From the NCBI RefSeq assembly GCF_001750685.1, contig NZ_CP017269.1, positions 5,373,416 through 5,437,415 of the forward strand: a stretch of 64,000 bases of DNA, written 5' to 3'. A program made the position numbers and the translations under genes. This document shows, piece after piece, positions 1 to 8,779 of the stretch (its first letter is position 1; each line of letters begins with the position of its first letter). Under the pieces are notes generated by a model. It saw only the letters and a list, made by a program, of their open reading frames with translations, had not been told where the DNA came from and did no database searches. The stretch is from Geosporobacter ferrireducens (GTDB lineage: Bacteria > Bacillota > Clostridia > Peptostreptococcales > Thermotaleaceae).

Positions 1-1
1 G

Positions 2-931
2 GAAATAGGACATGGATGTGGACACAATTTGATTGCAGCAATGTCTGTAGGGGCTGCCATCGGTTTAAGTAAGCTGGGAGATAAAATAGATGGGAAAATC
101 GTAGTGATGGGGACCCCTGGAGAGGAAGGTGGAGGTGGTAAGGTAGTGATGGTTGAAAAGGGCTGCTTTGAAGATATTGACTATGGATTAATGATCCATC
201 CCAGTACAAGGAATTTGATCTGCAGAGGGGGATTGGCAACCAGGGGGGTCAAGATAGAATATTTTGGGAAAGCTGCACACTCTGCATCGCCTGAAGATGG
301 GATTAATGCGCTGCAGGCAGTTATACAAACTTTCAACGGCATTGATCATTTGAGAGCACTGCTGCCTCTCAAATCCAATATTAACGGCATTATTTTAGAA
401 GGAGGAAAGGCATCTAATGTGATTCCTGACTACGCTGCATGTAAATTCAGTGTTAGGGCAGATACTGTTAGAGATTTGAAAGAAGTGGTAGCTTATATGG
501 AACGTATCGTAGAATCTGTAGAAAAACTGACCGGGGCAAAGGCAAAGGTAAGCAAATCCTTAATTTATGCAGAACGATATTCAAACCGATGCATCGATGA
601 AAAATTAAAGGAAAACATAGCACATTTTGGAGAGATAATGGAATATCCAGAACCAAATATGAAATATGGATCTTCTGATATAGGAAATGTGAGCTTGATC
701 ATACCGGCTATTCATGCTTATCTGCAAATTGCAGATAGAGGAATAAACAGCCACTCAATGGATTTTACAAAAGCATCGGCAACAGAAAGAGCCCATGGAC
801 AGATGATAAAGGGTGCAAAAGCATTAGCCATGACCGGATTAGATATTTTTAAAGACAAGGAACTAAGAAAGCAAATTTATAAAGAGTTTGCCGAAAAGGT
901 ACCCCGATATAGTAAAGAGGATTTAGAATAA
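2..931 (+). CDS. M20 family amidohydrolase/peptidase, 5' truncated by window
   Basis: Zinc- or manganese-type amidohydrolase of the M20 family, closest in pattern to the AbgB/PM20D2 group that cleaves N-acyl or aminoacyl amides. The frame is open from base 2, so the N-terminus lies outside the window. The first visible residues, EIGHGCGHNL, carry the metal-binding Cys-x-x-His; GTPGEEGGGG supplies the acidic metal/catalytic pair; the dimerisation lid runs roughly from CRGGLATRG to KFSVRADT and includes the conserved AAHSASPEDGINAL; SSDIGNVS and NSHSMDFTK belong to the C-terminal catalytic half. About 310 residues of an expected 390 to 430 are seen. A hairpin terminator follows, so it ends its own unit. 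Family call is firm; the substrate cannot be read from sequence. Confidence 0.88.
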   Translation, partial: EIGHGCGHNLIAAMSVGAAIGLSKLGDKIDGKIVVMGTPGEEGGGGKVVMVEKGCFEDIDYGLMIHPSTRNLICRGGLATRGVKIEYFGKAAHSASPEDGINALQAVIQTFNGIDHLRALLPLKSNINGIILEGGKASNVIPDYAACKFSVRADTVRDLKEVVAYMERIVESVEKLTGAKAKVSKSLIYAERYSNRCIDEKLKENIAHFGEIMEYPEPNMKYGSSDIGNVSLIIPAIHAYLQIADRGINSHSMDFTKASATERAHGQMIKGAKALAMTGLDIFKDKELRKQIYKEFAEKVPRYSKEDLE

Positions 932-955
932 ATAATTATTTTAAAGAAAATTTTT

Positions 956-987
956 GATATGATCATCCAGTGACGGATGATCATATC
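956..987. terminator. Hairpin terminator after M20 gene, convergent with mtnA
   Basis: A 13-bp perfect stem (GATATGATCATCC and its complement) with loop AGTGAC is followed on the plus strand by TTTTAG. It lies between the end of the amidohydrolase and the end of the convergent mtnA, so it may serve both strands. Confidence 0.75.
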
Positions 988-1120
988 TTTTAGCATAGAT
1001 TTTACTATGCCTATAACACCGAATATGCCATAAATAGTGCAATAGCTGCTGAAAAGAAGGTACTTGTAAGATTGTACCATGCGAACCAGAGAAATATGGA
1101 GGCAGGTGTTAGAGGAACAA

Positions 1121-2173
1121 TTACTTAACCAATAATTTTTGTAAATTTATCTGATAATCTGGCAACACGATCCCTTTCTCCGTAACGAAAGCGGTAATCA
1201 ACGCATGGGGCGTAATATCGAAGGCGGGATTATACACGTTGATTCCTTCAGGTGCAATCTGTTTCCCATACCAGCTGGTGACCTCTAGGGGACTTCTTTC
1301 CTCAATCGGAATTTCTTTTCCTGTAGGCGTAGCCAGGTCTATTGATGGCGTAGGGACGGCAACATAGAAAGGGATTTTAAAATGATTTGCCAATACAGCC
1401 AAGGACATGGTGCCGATTTTGTTAGCAGTATCGCCATTGGCTGCCACTCTATCTGCACCTACAATCACAACATCAACTTTTCCTTGTGACATTAGAAATC
1501 CGGCCATGTTATCACAAATTAGAGTTACATCGATTTCAGCTTGATGAAGTTCATAGGATGTTAATCTTGCACCCTGTAGATAAGGTCTTGTTTCATCTGC
1601 AAAAACCTTCATTGCCCATCCTTTTTCTTTAGCGATATACATGGGAGCGGTTGCGGTACCATATTTTGCTGTAGCTAGACTACCTGCATTACAGTGGGTA
1701 AGAATGCGTATGCCATCTCTTAGTAATGGCATAAAATTTTCCCCGATAGATCGATTGATAGATTCATCTTCTTTCTGGATCTCAATCGCCTCTTCCAGCA
1801 GTAGATATTTTTTCTCATCCAATGATTTATCTTCTAATTCTGCGGCTCTTTTGACCATACGGTCTATCGCCCAAAACAGATTAACTGCTGTAGGCCTTGA
1901 TTGACGCAGATATTCTGCGTTTTCCCTTACTAATTCCATAAAGCTCCGATGATTATTGGCAGATGCATCCTTGATTCCGATATACATGCCATATGCTGCT
2001 GTGATACCGATAAGAGGAGCTCCTCGTAGTTCCATGTCTTTTATGGCATGAAAGACTTCTTGAATAGTTTTTTTGGAATTATATTCTGTTGTTTCAGGGA
2101 GTTTTAGTTGATTTAAAATGTAGAGGCTATCATCTTTCCACAAAATAGGTTGTATAAATTCCACTATAGTCAA
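1121..2173 (-). CDS. mtnA: S-methyl-5-thioribose-1-phosphate isomerase MtnA
   Basis: Isomerises 5-methylthioribose-1-phosphate to 5-methylthioribulose-1-phosphate in the methionine salvage pathway; cytoplasmic, eIF2B-like fold. The family landmarks are all visible: RGAPLIGITAAYG near residue 50, the catalytic Cys in THCNAGSLATAKYGT (about 160), ETRPYLQGARLTSYEL, and the catalytic Asp in GADRVAANGDTANKIGT (about 240), then IPFYVAVPTPSIDLATPTG. The length of 350 is normal. It starts 6 bases after mtnK, whose product makes its substrate, so the two are one operon. None of the later salvage genes (mtnW, mtnX, mtnB, mtnD) is nearby, so the pathway end-point here is unknown. Confidence 0.97.
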   Translation of the reverse strand: MTIVEFIQPILWKDDSLYILNQLKLPETTEYNSKKTIQEVFHAIKDMELRGAPLIGITAAYGMYIGIKDASANNHRSFMELVRENAEYLRQSRPTAVNLFWAIDRMVKRAAELEDKSLDEKKYLLLEEAIEIQKEDESINRSIGENFMPLLRDGIRILTHCNAGSLATAKYGTATAPMYIAKEKGWAMKVFADETRPYLQGARLTSYELHQAEIDVTLICDNMAGFLMSQGKVDVVIVGADRVAANGDTANKIGTMSLAVLANHFKIPFYVAVPTPSIDLATPTGKEIPIEERSPLEVTSWYGKQIAPEGINVYNPAFDITPHALITAFVTEKGIVLPDYQINLQKLLVK

Positions 2174-2179
2174 TCCTCC

Positions 2180-3382
2180 TTAATATATTCTGTTGCGAAC
2201 GAGCATGGTTATATCTTCAATGGTATTGAAATTTGCTCTATTTATGATTAAAGTTTCTGCTAACTCCAATATTAATATTTGAACAGATTTTCTTTTTTCA
2301 AGATCTTCAATACCATCTACATCTATGTTATGGGCTAATCCATGCATTCTTCGAATCATTACTGCTCCTGCATAACCAACGGCGTCTACGAAAATATTTC
2401 TCATGTAAAATTCTTGATATCCTGTTACTTTTGCAGAGATATCCCGAAGGTCCCTATCCCAATTGTTCTTGAATTTTTGTTCGAATTGCTGGTATAAGTC
2501 ATTGACGGTATCTAATAAATAGACTCTATAGTCCTTTATATCAGTTGGGTTCATGTCTTTTCCGCTCCAGGAAATATAATTGATCAGAAGATTTCCAATG
2601 ATTTTTCCTACATCAAAGGCAGAGGGGCCTACAAAGGCAAACTCAGTATCAAAAACGCGAGTTTCGTTGGCATTTGCGAAAATAGAGCCTGTATGCAGAT
2701 CGCCATGGAGGAGGCTTTGGGCTTCAGTTAAAAATTTATATTTTAGTTTAGATACCTCCAGCCAAAGTGCTTCTTTCTTCCAGAATGTTTCCTCAAGATA
2801 GATTCTTAAGGCAGGGTTAATGTTATTTCTTTCTGCGTCGTAATAGGGATCTGTAAAGATCAGATCTTCTGTGATTTTGCAAAGTTCAGGATTAACAAAT
2901 TTTTGTACCAGATGTTTCTTAGCTTCTGAATCCACATATAAATCAGAGGTATAAAAGAGCATATTTGCTAGAAAGGTTGAAATATGATCGGAGAACTTTG
3001 GGAATTTTTTCATCTGTACCATGCCATAACGCATAAGGCTGAGATGAGACAAGTCTTCCATAATAATCAAAGCCATATCATCATTTCGATGGTATAGTTT
3101 TGGGACCAAACCAGGTACTAATTTATTTTGAACTTCTAAAGCATTTGCTTCTATTCTTGTGCGGTTAACACTTAATGGCCAACTTTCCCCAACTACCCTT
3201 ACATAGGGCAAGGCTTGTTTTAAAACCATTGATTTTTCAGTTACATCATCTTTAATAATAAAAACTAAATTAAGATTTCCATCTCCTATTTCTCTGCAGC
3301 TTAAGTTGTTTTTTTTCGAAAACAAACCTGTTTCTGTTACATAGTCCATAGCCTTCTGTTCATCCAGCATATAATACTGCAT
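2180..3382 (-). CDS. mtnK: S-methyl-5-thioribose kinase MtnK
   Basis: Phosphorylates methylthioribose with ATP, making the substrate of MtnA immediately downstream. APH/choline-kinase fold: the nucleotide-binding lobe includes EIGDGNLNLVFII, the catalytic loop is the HGDLHTGSIFAN segment, and the metal-binding Asp sits in VFDTEFAFVGPSAFDVGK. The frame stays open 52 codons further upstream, but I place the start at the ATG giving MQYYMLDEQKAMDY. It has a GGGAGGG ribosome site 6 bases away and gives 400 residues, the usual family size. No SAM (S-box) riboswitch is visible in the roughly 250 bases upstream, unlike Bacillus mtnK leaders. A short AAGAGG-T-CCTCTT palindrome lies about 200 bases upstream with unknown role. 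Confidence 0.96.
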   Translation of the reverse strand: MQYYMLDEQKAMDYVTETGLFSKKNNLSCREIGDGNLNLVFIIKDDVTEKSMVLKQALPYVRVVGESWPLSVNRTRIEANALEVQNKLVPGLVPKLYHRNDDMALIIMEDLSHLSLMRYGMVQMKKFPKFSDHISTFLANMLFYTSDLYVDSEAKKHLVQKFVNPELCKITEDLIFTDPYYDAERNNINPALRIYLEETFWKKEALWLEVSKLKYKFLTEAQSLLHGDLHTGSIFANANETRVFDTEFAFVGPSAFDVGKIIGNLLINYISWSGKDMNPTDIKDYRVYLLDTVNDLYQQFEQKFKNNWDRDLRDISAKVTGYQEFYMRNIFVDAVGYAGAVMIRRMHGLAHNIDVDGIEDLEKRKSVQILILELAETLIINRANFNTIEDITMLVRNRIY

Positions 3383-3637
3383 AATTAAACCCTCCCTGCC
3401 TTGTGGCTTATTAAATTGAACACAGCGATACATGAAACAAATTCTGCATGTTTTTTTAATTTCCTCTTTATTGATGCATTTATTAGTATAGCCGTGAATC
3501 ACTTGTCTAATTACGTTTGAAATGTTCTTAGAAGGCAATCGATAATGTCTTCTTTTCTATTTAAATTTAGCAAAGAGGTCCTCTTCCTTTATTTTTTCAT
3601 ATAATAATGAAGAAAGATTTTTATTATGGAGGGGAGC

Positions 3638-4390
3638 ATGGCTATGTCTTCTATTAACGACTATCCGTATCACAGTACCTACACGTATCATAATCATTAT
3701 CCATACATGTTCGGTAAGAATGATTCTGGATTTTTCAACAGAGATATTAAAATTGAGAATGGTACAATGACACTAAATGGCACTGGAATCATAAAAGTAC
3801 AGCCAGATATTGCTGTTGTAATCCTAGGTGTAGTGACGGAAGGTATGGAATTAAGAAGCACACAACAGGAGAATGCCGAAAAGATACGGAGAATTATCGA
3901 TACCTTGATTAGGATGGGTATTGAAGAAAGGGGCATAGAAACAGAATCTTATTCAGTTGTACCTCAGTATGACTATTTGGAAGGCACGCAGGTATTCCGG
4001 GGATACAGAGTAACAAATAACCTGAAAATAACTGTACGAGATATAAATAGAGTGGGGGAGATTATCGATGCAGCTGTAACAAGTGGTGCCAACATAGTAT
4101 ATAGTGTTAATTTTACAATAGCGGATCCGTCTAATGCTTATAGAAGGGCGCTATCTCAAGCAATTATTGATGCAATTTATAAAGCCAGTACAATTGAGCA
4201 AACACTAAGAATTATTGTTGATAAAACACCAAGCACCATACAAGAGGAAAGTGTCGATATGGGAATAGTCCGAGAAAGAGATGAATTCTTAGCGCCAATC
4301 GCTGCAACGCCAATAGTCAGCGGAGAAATTGAAATTATTGCTAGAATAAAAGCTACTTTTGCTTACAGAAAACTTGTTCTGTCTATATAG
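3638..4390 (+). CDS. SIMPL domain (DUF541) protein
   Basis: Protein of the SIMPL/DUF541 family (the YggE/BP26 type), whose biochemical role is not settled; members form oligomeric ring or channel assemblies and are linked to stress tolerance. The domain runs from about residue 45 (NGTGIIKVQPDIAVVILGV) to 225, with the typical YSVVPQYDY and GYRVTNNLKI segments. The N-terminal 40 residues are Tyr/His/Asn-rich (YPYHSTYTYHNHYPYMF), with no clear signal peptide, which is unusual because many relatives are exported. Start chosen at 3638: the GGAGGGG ribosome site lies across the earlier in-frame ATG at 3626. Single gene, divergent from mtnK. Confidence 0.85.
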   Translation: MAMSSINDYPYHSTYTYHNHYPYMFGKNDSGFFNRDIKIENGTMTLNGTGIIKVQPDIAVVILGVVTEGMELRSTQQENAEKIRRIIDTLIRMGIEERGIETESYSVVPQYDYLEGTQVFRGYRVTNNLKITVRDINRVGEIIDAAVTSGANIVYSVNFTIADPSNAYRRALSQAIIDAIYKASTIEQTLRIIVDKTPSTIQEESVDMGIVRERDEFLAPIAATPIVSGEIEIIARIKATFAYRKLVLSI

Positions 4391-4501
4391 TAATAAAAAA
4401 GCCAAGAGATTATTTGGAGAGATTTGTACGATTTTTATTTACTTTACTGCCTAAATATGTGATAATAAAATGTTGTGAACTATGGATAGTGTTATGTTTA
4501 C

Positions 4502-4530
4502 TTGATGCTTAAGGATATGCATTTGATAAT
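4502..4530 (+). promoter_or_regulatory. Possible sigma-A promoter of the DUF1846 gene
   Basis: TTGATG and GATAAT hexamers separated by 17 bases, ending 25 bases before the start codon and just upstream of a GAGGAGA ribosome site. Plausible by position and spacing, but the 5' UTR would be short; no experimental support. Confidence 0.35.
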
Positions 4531-4555
4531 GAATTCATAAAGTGAGGAGAAACCA

Positions 4556-6064
4556 ATGAAAATAGGATTTGACCACAAAAAGTATTTAGAAGAGCAATCC
4601 AAGTATATTTTGGAAAGAGTTAATCACTATGATAAGCTGTATCTTGAGTTTGGCGGCAAGCTGCTGTTTGATCTTCATGCTAAGAGAGTTTTACCTGGCT
4701 TTGATGAAAATGCAAAAATTAAACTTCTACATAAGTTGAAAGAAAAAGTAGAAGTGATCATTTGTGTATATGCAGGAGATATTGAAAGAAACAAGATTAG
4801 AGGAGATTTTGGAATCACCTACGATATGGATGCTTTACGATTAATTGACGATTTGAGAGCAAATGAACTCGATGTAAATAGTGTTGTCATAACAAGATAT
4901 GATGGACAACCGGCAACTACAGTCTTTATTAATAAATTAGAGCGTAGGGGAATAAAGGTATATACCCATAGAGCAACAAAGGGGTATCCAAGCGATGTAG
5001 ATACCATTGTTAGTGATGAAGGATACGGGAAAAATCCATATATAGAGACATCAAAACCAATCGTAGTAGTAACGGCACCTGGCCCAGGAAGCGGCAAATT
5101 GGCAACTTGTCTTAGCCAGTTGTACCATGAGCATAAGCAGGGAAAAGTAGCCGGCTATTCGAAGTTTGAAACATTCCCGGTATGGAATGTGCCTTTAAAG
5201 CATCCCTTAAATATAGCTTATGAAGCTGCAACTGTAGACCTTAAAGATGTAAATATGATTGACTCGTTCCATTTTGATGCATATAATCAGATCGCAGTAA
5301 ACTATAACCGTGATATTGAAACATTTCCTGTATTAAGAAGAATTATTGAAAAAATAACAGGAGAAGAGTCCATATATAAATCACCCACAGATATGGGAGT
5401 CAATCGGGTAGGCTTTGGCATCATTGATGACGAGGTAGTGAAAGAGGCATCAAAACAGGAAATCATTAGAAGATATTTCAAAACAGGCTGCGAATATAAA
5501 AAAGGTTATGTCGACAAGGAAACCTTTGATAGAGTAAAGCTGATTATGGAAGAACTCGTATTAAAACAGGAGGACAGAAAGGTAGTTTTACCTGCAAGAA
5601 ATCGTTCATCTAGGCTAAAAGAAGAGGCGAACAAGAATGAAGTGTGTCCTGCTGTTGCGATAGAGCTTAATGATGGTACCATATTGACGGGAAAAGGTTC
5701 TGCAGTGATGAATGCAGCATCGGCAGTCATTTTAAATGCTGTTAAGTATTTTGCAAATATCTCTGATGAAATCCATCTTATTTCTCCAGTAATTTTGGAA
5801 CCTATCATAAATTTAAAAACGAAGACATTAGGAGATAAAAATACAGCACTGGATTGTGAAGAAATATTAATTGCGCTGAGTATATCTGCTGCCACAAATC
5901 CAACGGCCCAGGTAGCTATGGAAAAGTTAGCGCTTCTCAAAGGATGTCAAGCCCATTCTACAACAATTTTAAGTAGAAATGATGAACAGACCTTTAGAAA
6001 ACTTGGTATAGATATAACCTGTGACCCTGAGTATCCTACCGATAGCCTGTATTATAATAATTAG
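4556..6064 (+). CDS. DUF1846 (UPF0371) family protein
   Basis: Member of the DUF1846 family, conserved cytoplasmic proteins of about 500 residues common in Firmicutes; no reaction is established for them that I can name with confidence. The N-terminus MKIGFDHKKYLEEQSKYI is the family signature, followed by KLLFDLHAKRVLPGFD, CVYAGDIERNKIRGDFGITY, and the glycine-rich VVTAPGPGSGKLATCLSQLY (about residues 170 to 190), which looks like a nucleotide- or phosphate-binding loop. The length of 502 is normal. It has its own ribosome site (GAGGAGA) and is followed by a hairpin terminator, so it is probably monocistronic. Confidence 0.9.
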   Translation: MKIGFDHKKYLEEQSKYILERVNHYDKLYLEFGGKLLFDLHAKRVLPGFDENAKIKLLHKLKEKVEVIICVYAGDIERNKIRGDFGITYDMDALRLIDDLRANELDVNSVVITRYDGQPATTVFINKLERRGIKVYTHRATKGYPSDVDTIVSDEGYGKNPYIETSKPIVVVTAPGPGSGKLATCLSQLYHEHKQGKVAGYSKFETFPVWNVPLKHPLNIAYEAATVDLKDVNMIDSFHFDAYNQIAVNYNRDIETFPVLRRIIEKITGEESIYKSPTDMGVNRVGFGIIDDEVVKEASKQEIIRRYFKTGCEYKKGYVDKETFDRVKLIMEELVLKQEDRKVVLPARNRSSRLKEEANKNEVCPAVAIELNDGTILTGKGSAVMNAASAVILNAVKYFANISDEIHLISPVILEPIINLKTKTLGDKNTALDCEEILIALSISAATNPTAQVAMEKLALLKGCQAHSTTILSRNDEQTFRKLGIDITCDPEYPTDSLYYNN

Positions 6065-6104
6065 CAGTATAAAATCGGCTATAAATAAATACTAAAGCAA
6101 GCTC

Positions 6105-6125
6105 AAGCTGCACAATGTGCGGCTT
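6105..6125 (+). terminator. Hairpin terminator after DUF1846 gene
   Basis: Stem AAGCTGCAC / GTGCGGCTT (one G-U pair) with loop AAT, followed by TTGTTGTTT. The rest of this 388-base intergenic stretch holds the lacI-type promoter and operators listed separately and nothing else I can support. Confidence 0.65.
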
Positions 6126-6250
6126 TTGTTGTTTCATCCGATTTGGTTAAAGAGTTTTTTAGAAGGGAATCACTATACATTGTGCCCATTGATTTTTACT
6201 ATTTCTTCAAATCGTACCGAAAAAATAATCTGAAAATTATAAAAATAATA

Positions 6251-6279
6251 TTGTAAGCATAATTCCATAATGCTATAAT
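6251..6279 (+). promoter_or_regulatory. Sigma-A promoter of the LacI-family gene
   Basis: TTGTAA, 17-base spacer, perfect TATAAT. The predicted start of transcription falls at the beginning of the first operator-like dyad (6287-6300), an arrangement expected for autoregulation. Confidence 0.6.
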
Positions 6280-6286
6280 CAAAACA

Positions 6287-6300
6287 TGAAAACCGTTACA
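6287..6300. promoter_or_regulatory. LacI-type operator O1 (imperfect dyad)
   Basis: TGAAAACCGTTACA, an imperfect match to the symmetric LacI/GalR consensus TGTAACCGGTTACA, directly downstream of the -10 box of the regulator promoter. It shares the ACCGTTACA half with the second site at 6423 (where it reads TGTAACGG on the other strand). Confidence 0.5.
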
Positions 6301-6422
6301 TTTTTTTATTCTAAATTTATATGTTTTTTCATATTAGTGTATAAGAAGTAGTAAAAAGTGATGAATAAATAGCAGTAACAAACATCATATAACAAATCTT
6401 GATATTTTTTTTAAAATATTAA

Positions 6423-6436
6423 TGTAACGGATTACA
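6423..6436. promoter_or_regulatory. LacI-type operator O2
   Basis: TGTAACGGATTACA, with perfect TGTAA/TTACA half sites around CGGA, 16 bases before the LacI-family start codon and next to its ribosome site. Together with 6287-6300 it gives two sites about 136 bases apart, suitable for looping autorepression by the adjacent gene product. Confidence 0.6.
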
Positions 6437-6452
6437 AAATGGAGGCAAAAAG

Positions 6453-7439
6453 ATGGCGACTATAAAAGATGTAGCAAGAGAGGCAAGAGTGTCCGTGGCT
6501 ACGGTTTCGAGAGTTTTAAATAAACATGATAATATTTCCCTGAAAACGAAATTAGTTGTGGAAAATGCAATTGAGAAACTAAATTATGAGCCGAACATGT
6601 TAGGGCGAAATCTTAGAAGATCAAAAAGTGGAATGATCTTGGCTTTAATGCCAAGTATTTCAAATCCATTTTATTCACAAATCGTAGAAGGAATTGAAGA
6701 CATTGCAACTAAAAATAACTACACCGTATTAATCAGTGGAACAGATTCTAATATGGATAAAGAAAACCTGTATTTTAATCTTCTAAAGCAAAAGCTGATT
6801 GATGGTGTTATCCTGATGAATACACTTCAAGAACCGGAATTTATCAATACATTGGCTAAAAAATATGCGATTATTCAATGTAGTGAGTATAGTGAAGAAG
6901 TTGACATACCATTTATCTCTATAGACAATAAAAAGGCGTCTTATGATGCGATTAAATTTTTGATTAAATTAGGGCATAAAGATATTGCGCTCATAAACTC
7001 AGATGAAGAATTTCTATATGCACGACGCCGGAAGGAAGGGTATATTGAAGCATTAAAAGAATCTGGGATAAGTATTAGAGAAGAGTTTATGGGGCAGGTA
7101 GGATTAGGTTTTGATAATGGAAGGCGCATGGTGAAAAGACTGTTAAAATTAGAAAAACCACCAACCGCTATTTTTGCCGTATCAGACATACTGGCAATTG
7201 GTGCTATTAAAGAAATCCATGAGGCGAAGCTGCGTGTTCCCGAAGATATTGCCGTAATTGGTTTTGATAATATAGAATTCGCCAATATGAGTACGCCTTC
7301 ATTAACCACAATAGCCCAACCCATGTATCAAATCGGTTGTGAAGCAACCAAAATGCTTTTAAAAAGAATAGATAATATAGATACAAAAATTGATAATCTA
7401 ATTCTAGATTATAACTTAATTATCAGAGAATCTACTTGA
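6453..7439 (+). CDS. LacI/GalR family transcriptional regulator
   Basis: Sugar-responsive DNA-binding repressor. Residues 1 to 55 form the LacI helix-turn-helix and hinge helix (TIKDVAREARVSVATVSRVL, then NYEPNMLGRNLRR), and residues 60 to 328 a periplasmic-binding-protein-like effector domain (GMILALMPSISNPFYSQIVEGIED, IAVIGFDNIEFANMSTPSLTTI). The length of 328 is typical. Start ATG has a GGAGG site 9 bases upstream. Two operator-like dyads lie in its own leader, so autoregulation is likely. By position it should also control the downstream ABC importer and catabolic genes, though I did not find an equally good operator before the binding-protein gene. The effector sugar is unknown. Confidence 0.93.
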   Translation: MATIKDVAREARVSVATVSRVLNKHDNISLKTKLVVENAIEKLNYEPNMLGRNLRRSKSGMILALMPSISNPFYSQIVEGIEDIATKNNYTVLISGTDSNMDKENLYFNLLKQKLIDGVILMNTLQEPEFINTLAKKYAIIQCSEYSEEVDIPFISIDNKKASYDAIKFLIKLGHKDIALINSDEEFLYARRRKEGYIEALKESGISIREEFMGQVGLGFDNGRRMVKRLLKLEKPPTAIFAVSDILAIGAIKEIHEAKLRVPEDIAVIGFDNIEFANMSTPSLTTIAQPMYQIGCEATKMLLKRIDNIDTKIDNLILDYNLIIREST

Positions 7440-7612
7440 TGGGAAAATAATTTATCAACGCGGGGAAATCGTATTCATCAGAAGATATTTGTTTGTTTTA
7501 TAGTTTTTTTCAAAGATCAATAGGTTGAGAAAAATGACAGAAATCATTCACAGTTATTCACGGAATAAGTGTGGATTTAAGAATAAAACAATCATAAAAA
7601 AGGGGGAGAAAA

Positions 7613-8647
7613 ATGAAAAAGCTGGTTAGCCTTTTACTTGTTCTTGTAATGGTTTTCACACTGGCTGCATGTGCGCCTAAACAACCGACAGGCGGGGATA
7701 CTTCCGATGAACAAACTGCCAAGAAAGTATTAGGTGTTGTTATGCCCAATGCAACACATGGCTTTCTCGGGGAAAGTATTAAGCATGCTGAAGCAGAAGT
7801 AAAAGCTCTTGCAGAAGCGAATGGTTTTGACTACAAGTTTCTTACATCAAAAGAGTCCTCTGAGCAAAACAATCAGATCGATACCCTTATAAATGAAAAG
7901 GTTGATGCCATTGTGCTATGGCCTCACAATGGAGATGAGTTAAGATCTGCTGCACAATCTGTTATGGATGCAGGAATACCGTTAATCATCTATGACCGCT
8001 TAATCAATGGATTTACGCCAACGGCCACCATTATGGGCGATAATGTAAGCATTGGGGAACTAACTGGAAAGTATTTTAACAACTATTTTGCTGAAGAACT
8101 AAAGGCTGGTGAAGTACAAATTTTAGAATTTAAGGGGGATAATTCAACAGTACCACAGCAGAGGCATGATGGATTTTTGAAAACCGCAGACAAAAACTTT
8201 AAAATTGTTCAATCTTTCAGTACGGATTGGCAGCGGGCAAAGGCTCAGGATCAAATGGAAAACTTATTGAATACAAGTAAGCCGGAAGATATTGAGAAAA
8301 TTAAAGCTGTTTTTACCCATGATGATGAGGTTGTCTTGGGAGTTTTAGATGCGATCAGTGGATACAAGGGACCTACTAAGTTGAATATAAAGCTAGTATC
8401 TGGTGTTGGGGCAAGAAGAGAGAATCTTGATACATTCAAACCTACATATGAAACACTGCAAGTAGATCAGGTTACATATGCTTTTTCGCCTGCATACGTC
8501 CGTCAGGCTGTTAAATTGGGCTTAGAAGTTTTGGAAGGAAAAACACTTCAAAAAGACTATCTGATTCCTACGGAGGAAGTTGATAGATCCAATGAAGAGG
8601 CATTCCGTAGCTCAGAAACATATAAAATTAGATATAGTATCCAGTAG
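7613..8647 (+). CDS. Sugar ABC transporter substrate-binding lipoprotein (RbsB-like)
   Basis: Extracytoplasmic receptor of a ribose/galactose-type (CUT2) ABC importer. The N-terminus is a lipoprotein signal with lipobox LAAC and acylated Cys at residue 20, followed by a low-complexity linker and a type I periplasmic-binding fold: VLGVVMPNATHGFLGESIKHA, INEKVDAIVLWPHNGDEL, IPLIIYDRLINGF, QILEFKGDNSTVPQQRHDGF, VFTHDDEVVLGVLDAI. The length of 344 is normal. It is the first transport gene after the LacI regulator, and a 15-bp hairpin lies just downstream, which could keep this product more abundant than the ATPase and permease. The sugar is unknown; rhamnose, ribose, xylose or inositol types are all possible. 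Confidence 0.92.
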   Translation: MKKLVSLLLVLVMVFTLAACAPKQPTGGDTSDEQTAKKVLGVVMPNATHGFLGESIKHAEAEVKALAEANGFDYKFLTSKESSEQNNQIDTLINEKVDAIVLWPHNGDELRSAAQSVMDAGIPLIIYDRLINGFTPTATIMGDNVSIGELTGKYFNNYFAEELKAGEVQILEFKGDNSTVPQQRHDGFLKTADKNFKIVQSFSTDWQRAKAQDQMENLLNTSKPEDIEKIKAVFTHDDEVVLGVLDAISGYKGPTKLNIKLVSGVGARRENLDTFKPTYETLQVDQVTYAFSPAYVRQAVKLGLEVLEGKTLQKDYLIPTEEVDRSNEEAFRSSETYKIRYSIQ

Positions 8648-8675
8648 ATATTGATAAAATGAAGAGCTATTCTGA

Positions 8676-8707
8676 GTATCGACCGATAAATTTTTATCGG
8701 TCGATAC
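8676..8707. promoter_or_regulatory. 15-bp perfect hairpin between binding-protein and ATPase genes
   Basis: Arms GTATCGACCGATAAA and TTTATCGGTCGATAC with a 2-base centre, 28 bases after the binding-protein stop. No long T-run follows, so it is more likely an mRNA 3'-end stabiliser or partial terminator than a full stop. An operator dyad cannot be excluded. Confidence 0.55.
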
Positions 8708-8779
8708 CAATTATACAAGTACTTCATAAGTGTGTATATGTGTTTTATCTTAAAACTTTCAAAGATAGGCTGTGAAAAA

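Noticed and set aside
984..1128. 45-codon coding-like stretch after the first M20 gene (YNTEYAINSAIAAEKKV)
   Set aside because: No start codon, overlaps the end of mtnA and the terminator; too short to separate from chance.
3383..3625. SAM riboswitch or T-box before mtnK
   Set aside because: Looked for S-box core elements and T-box AGGGUGGNACCGCG on the minus strand; neither is present.
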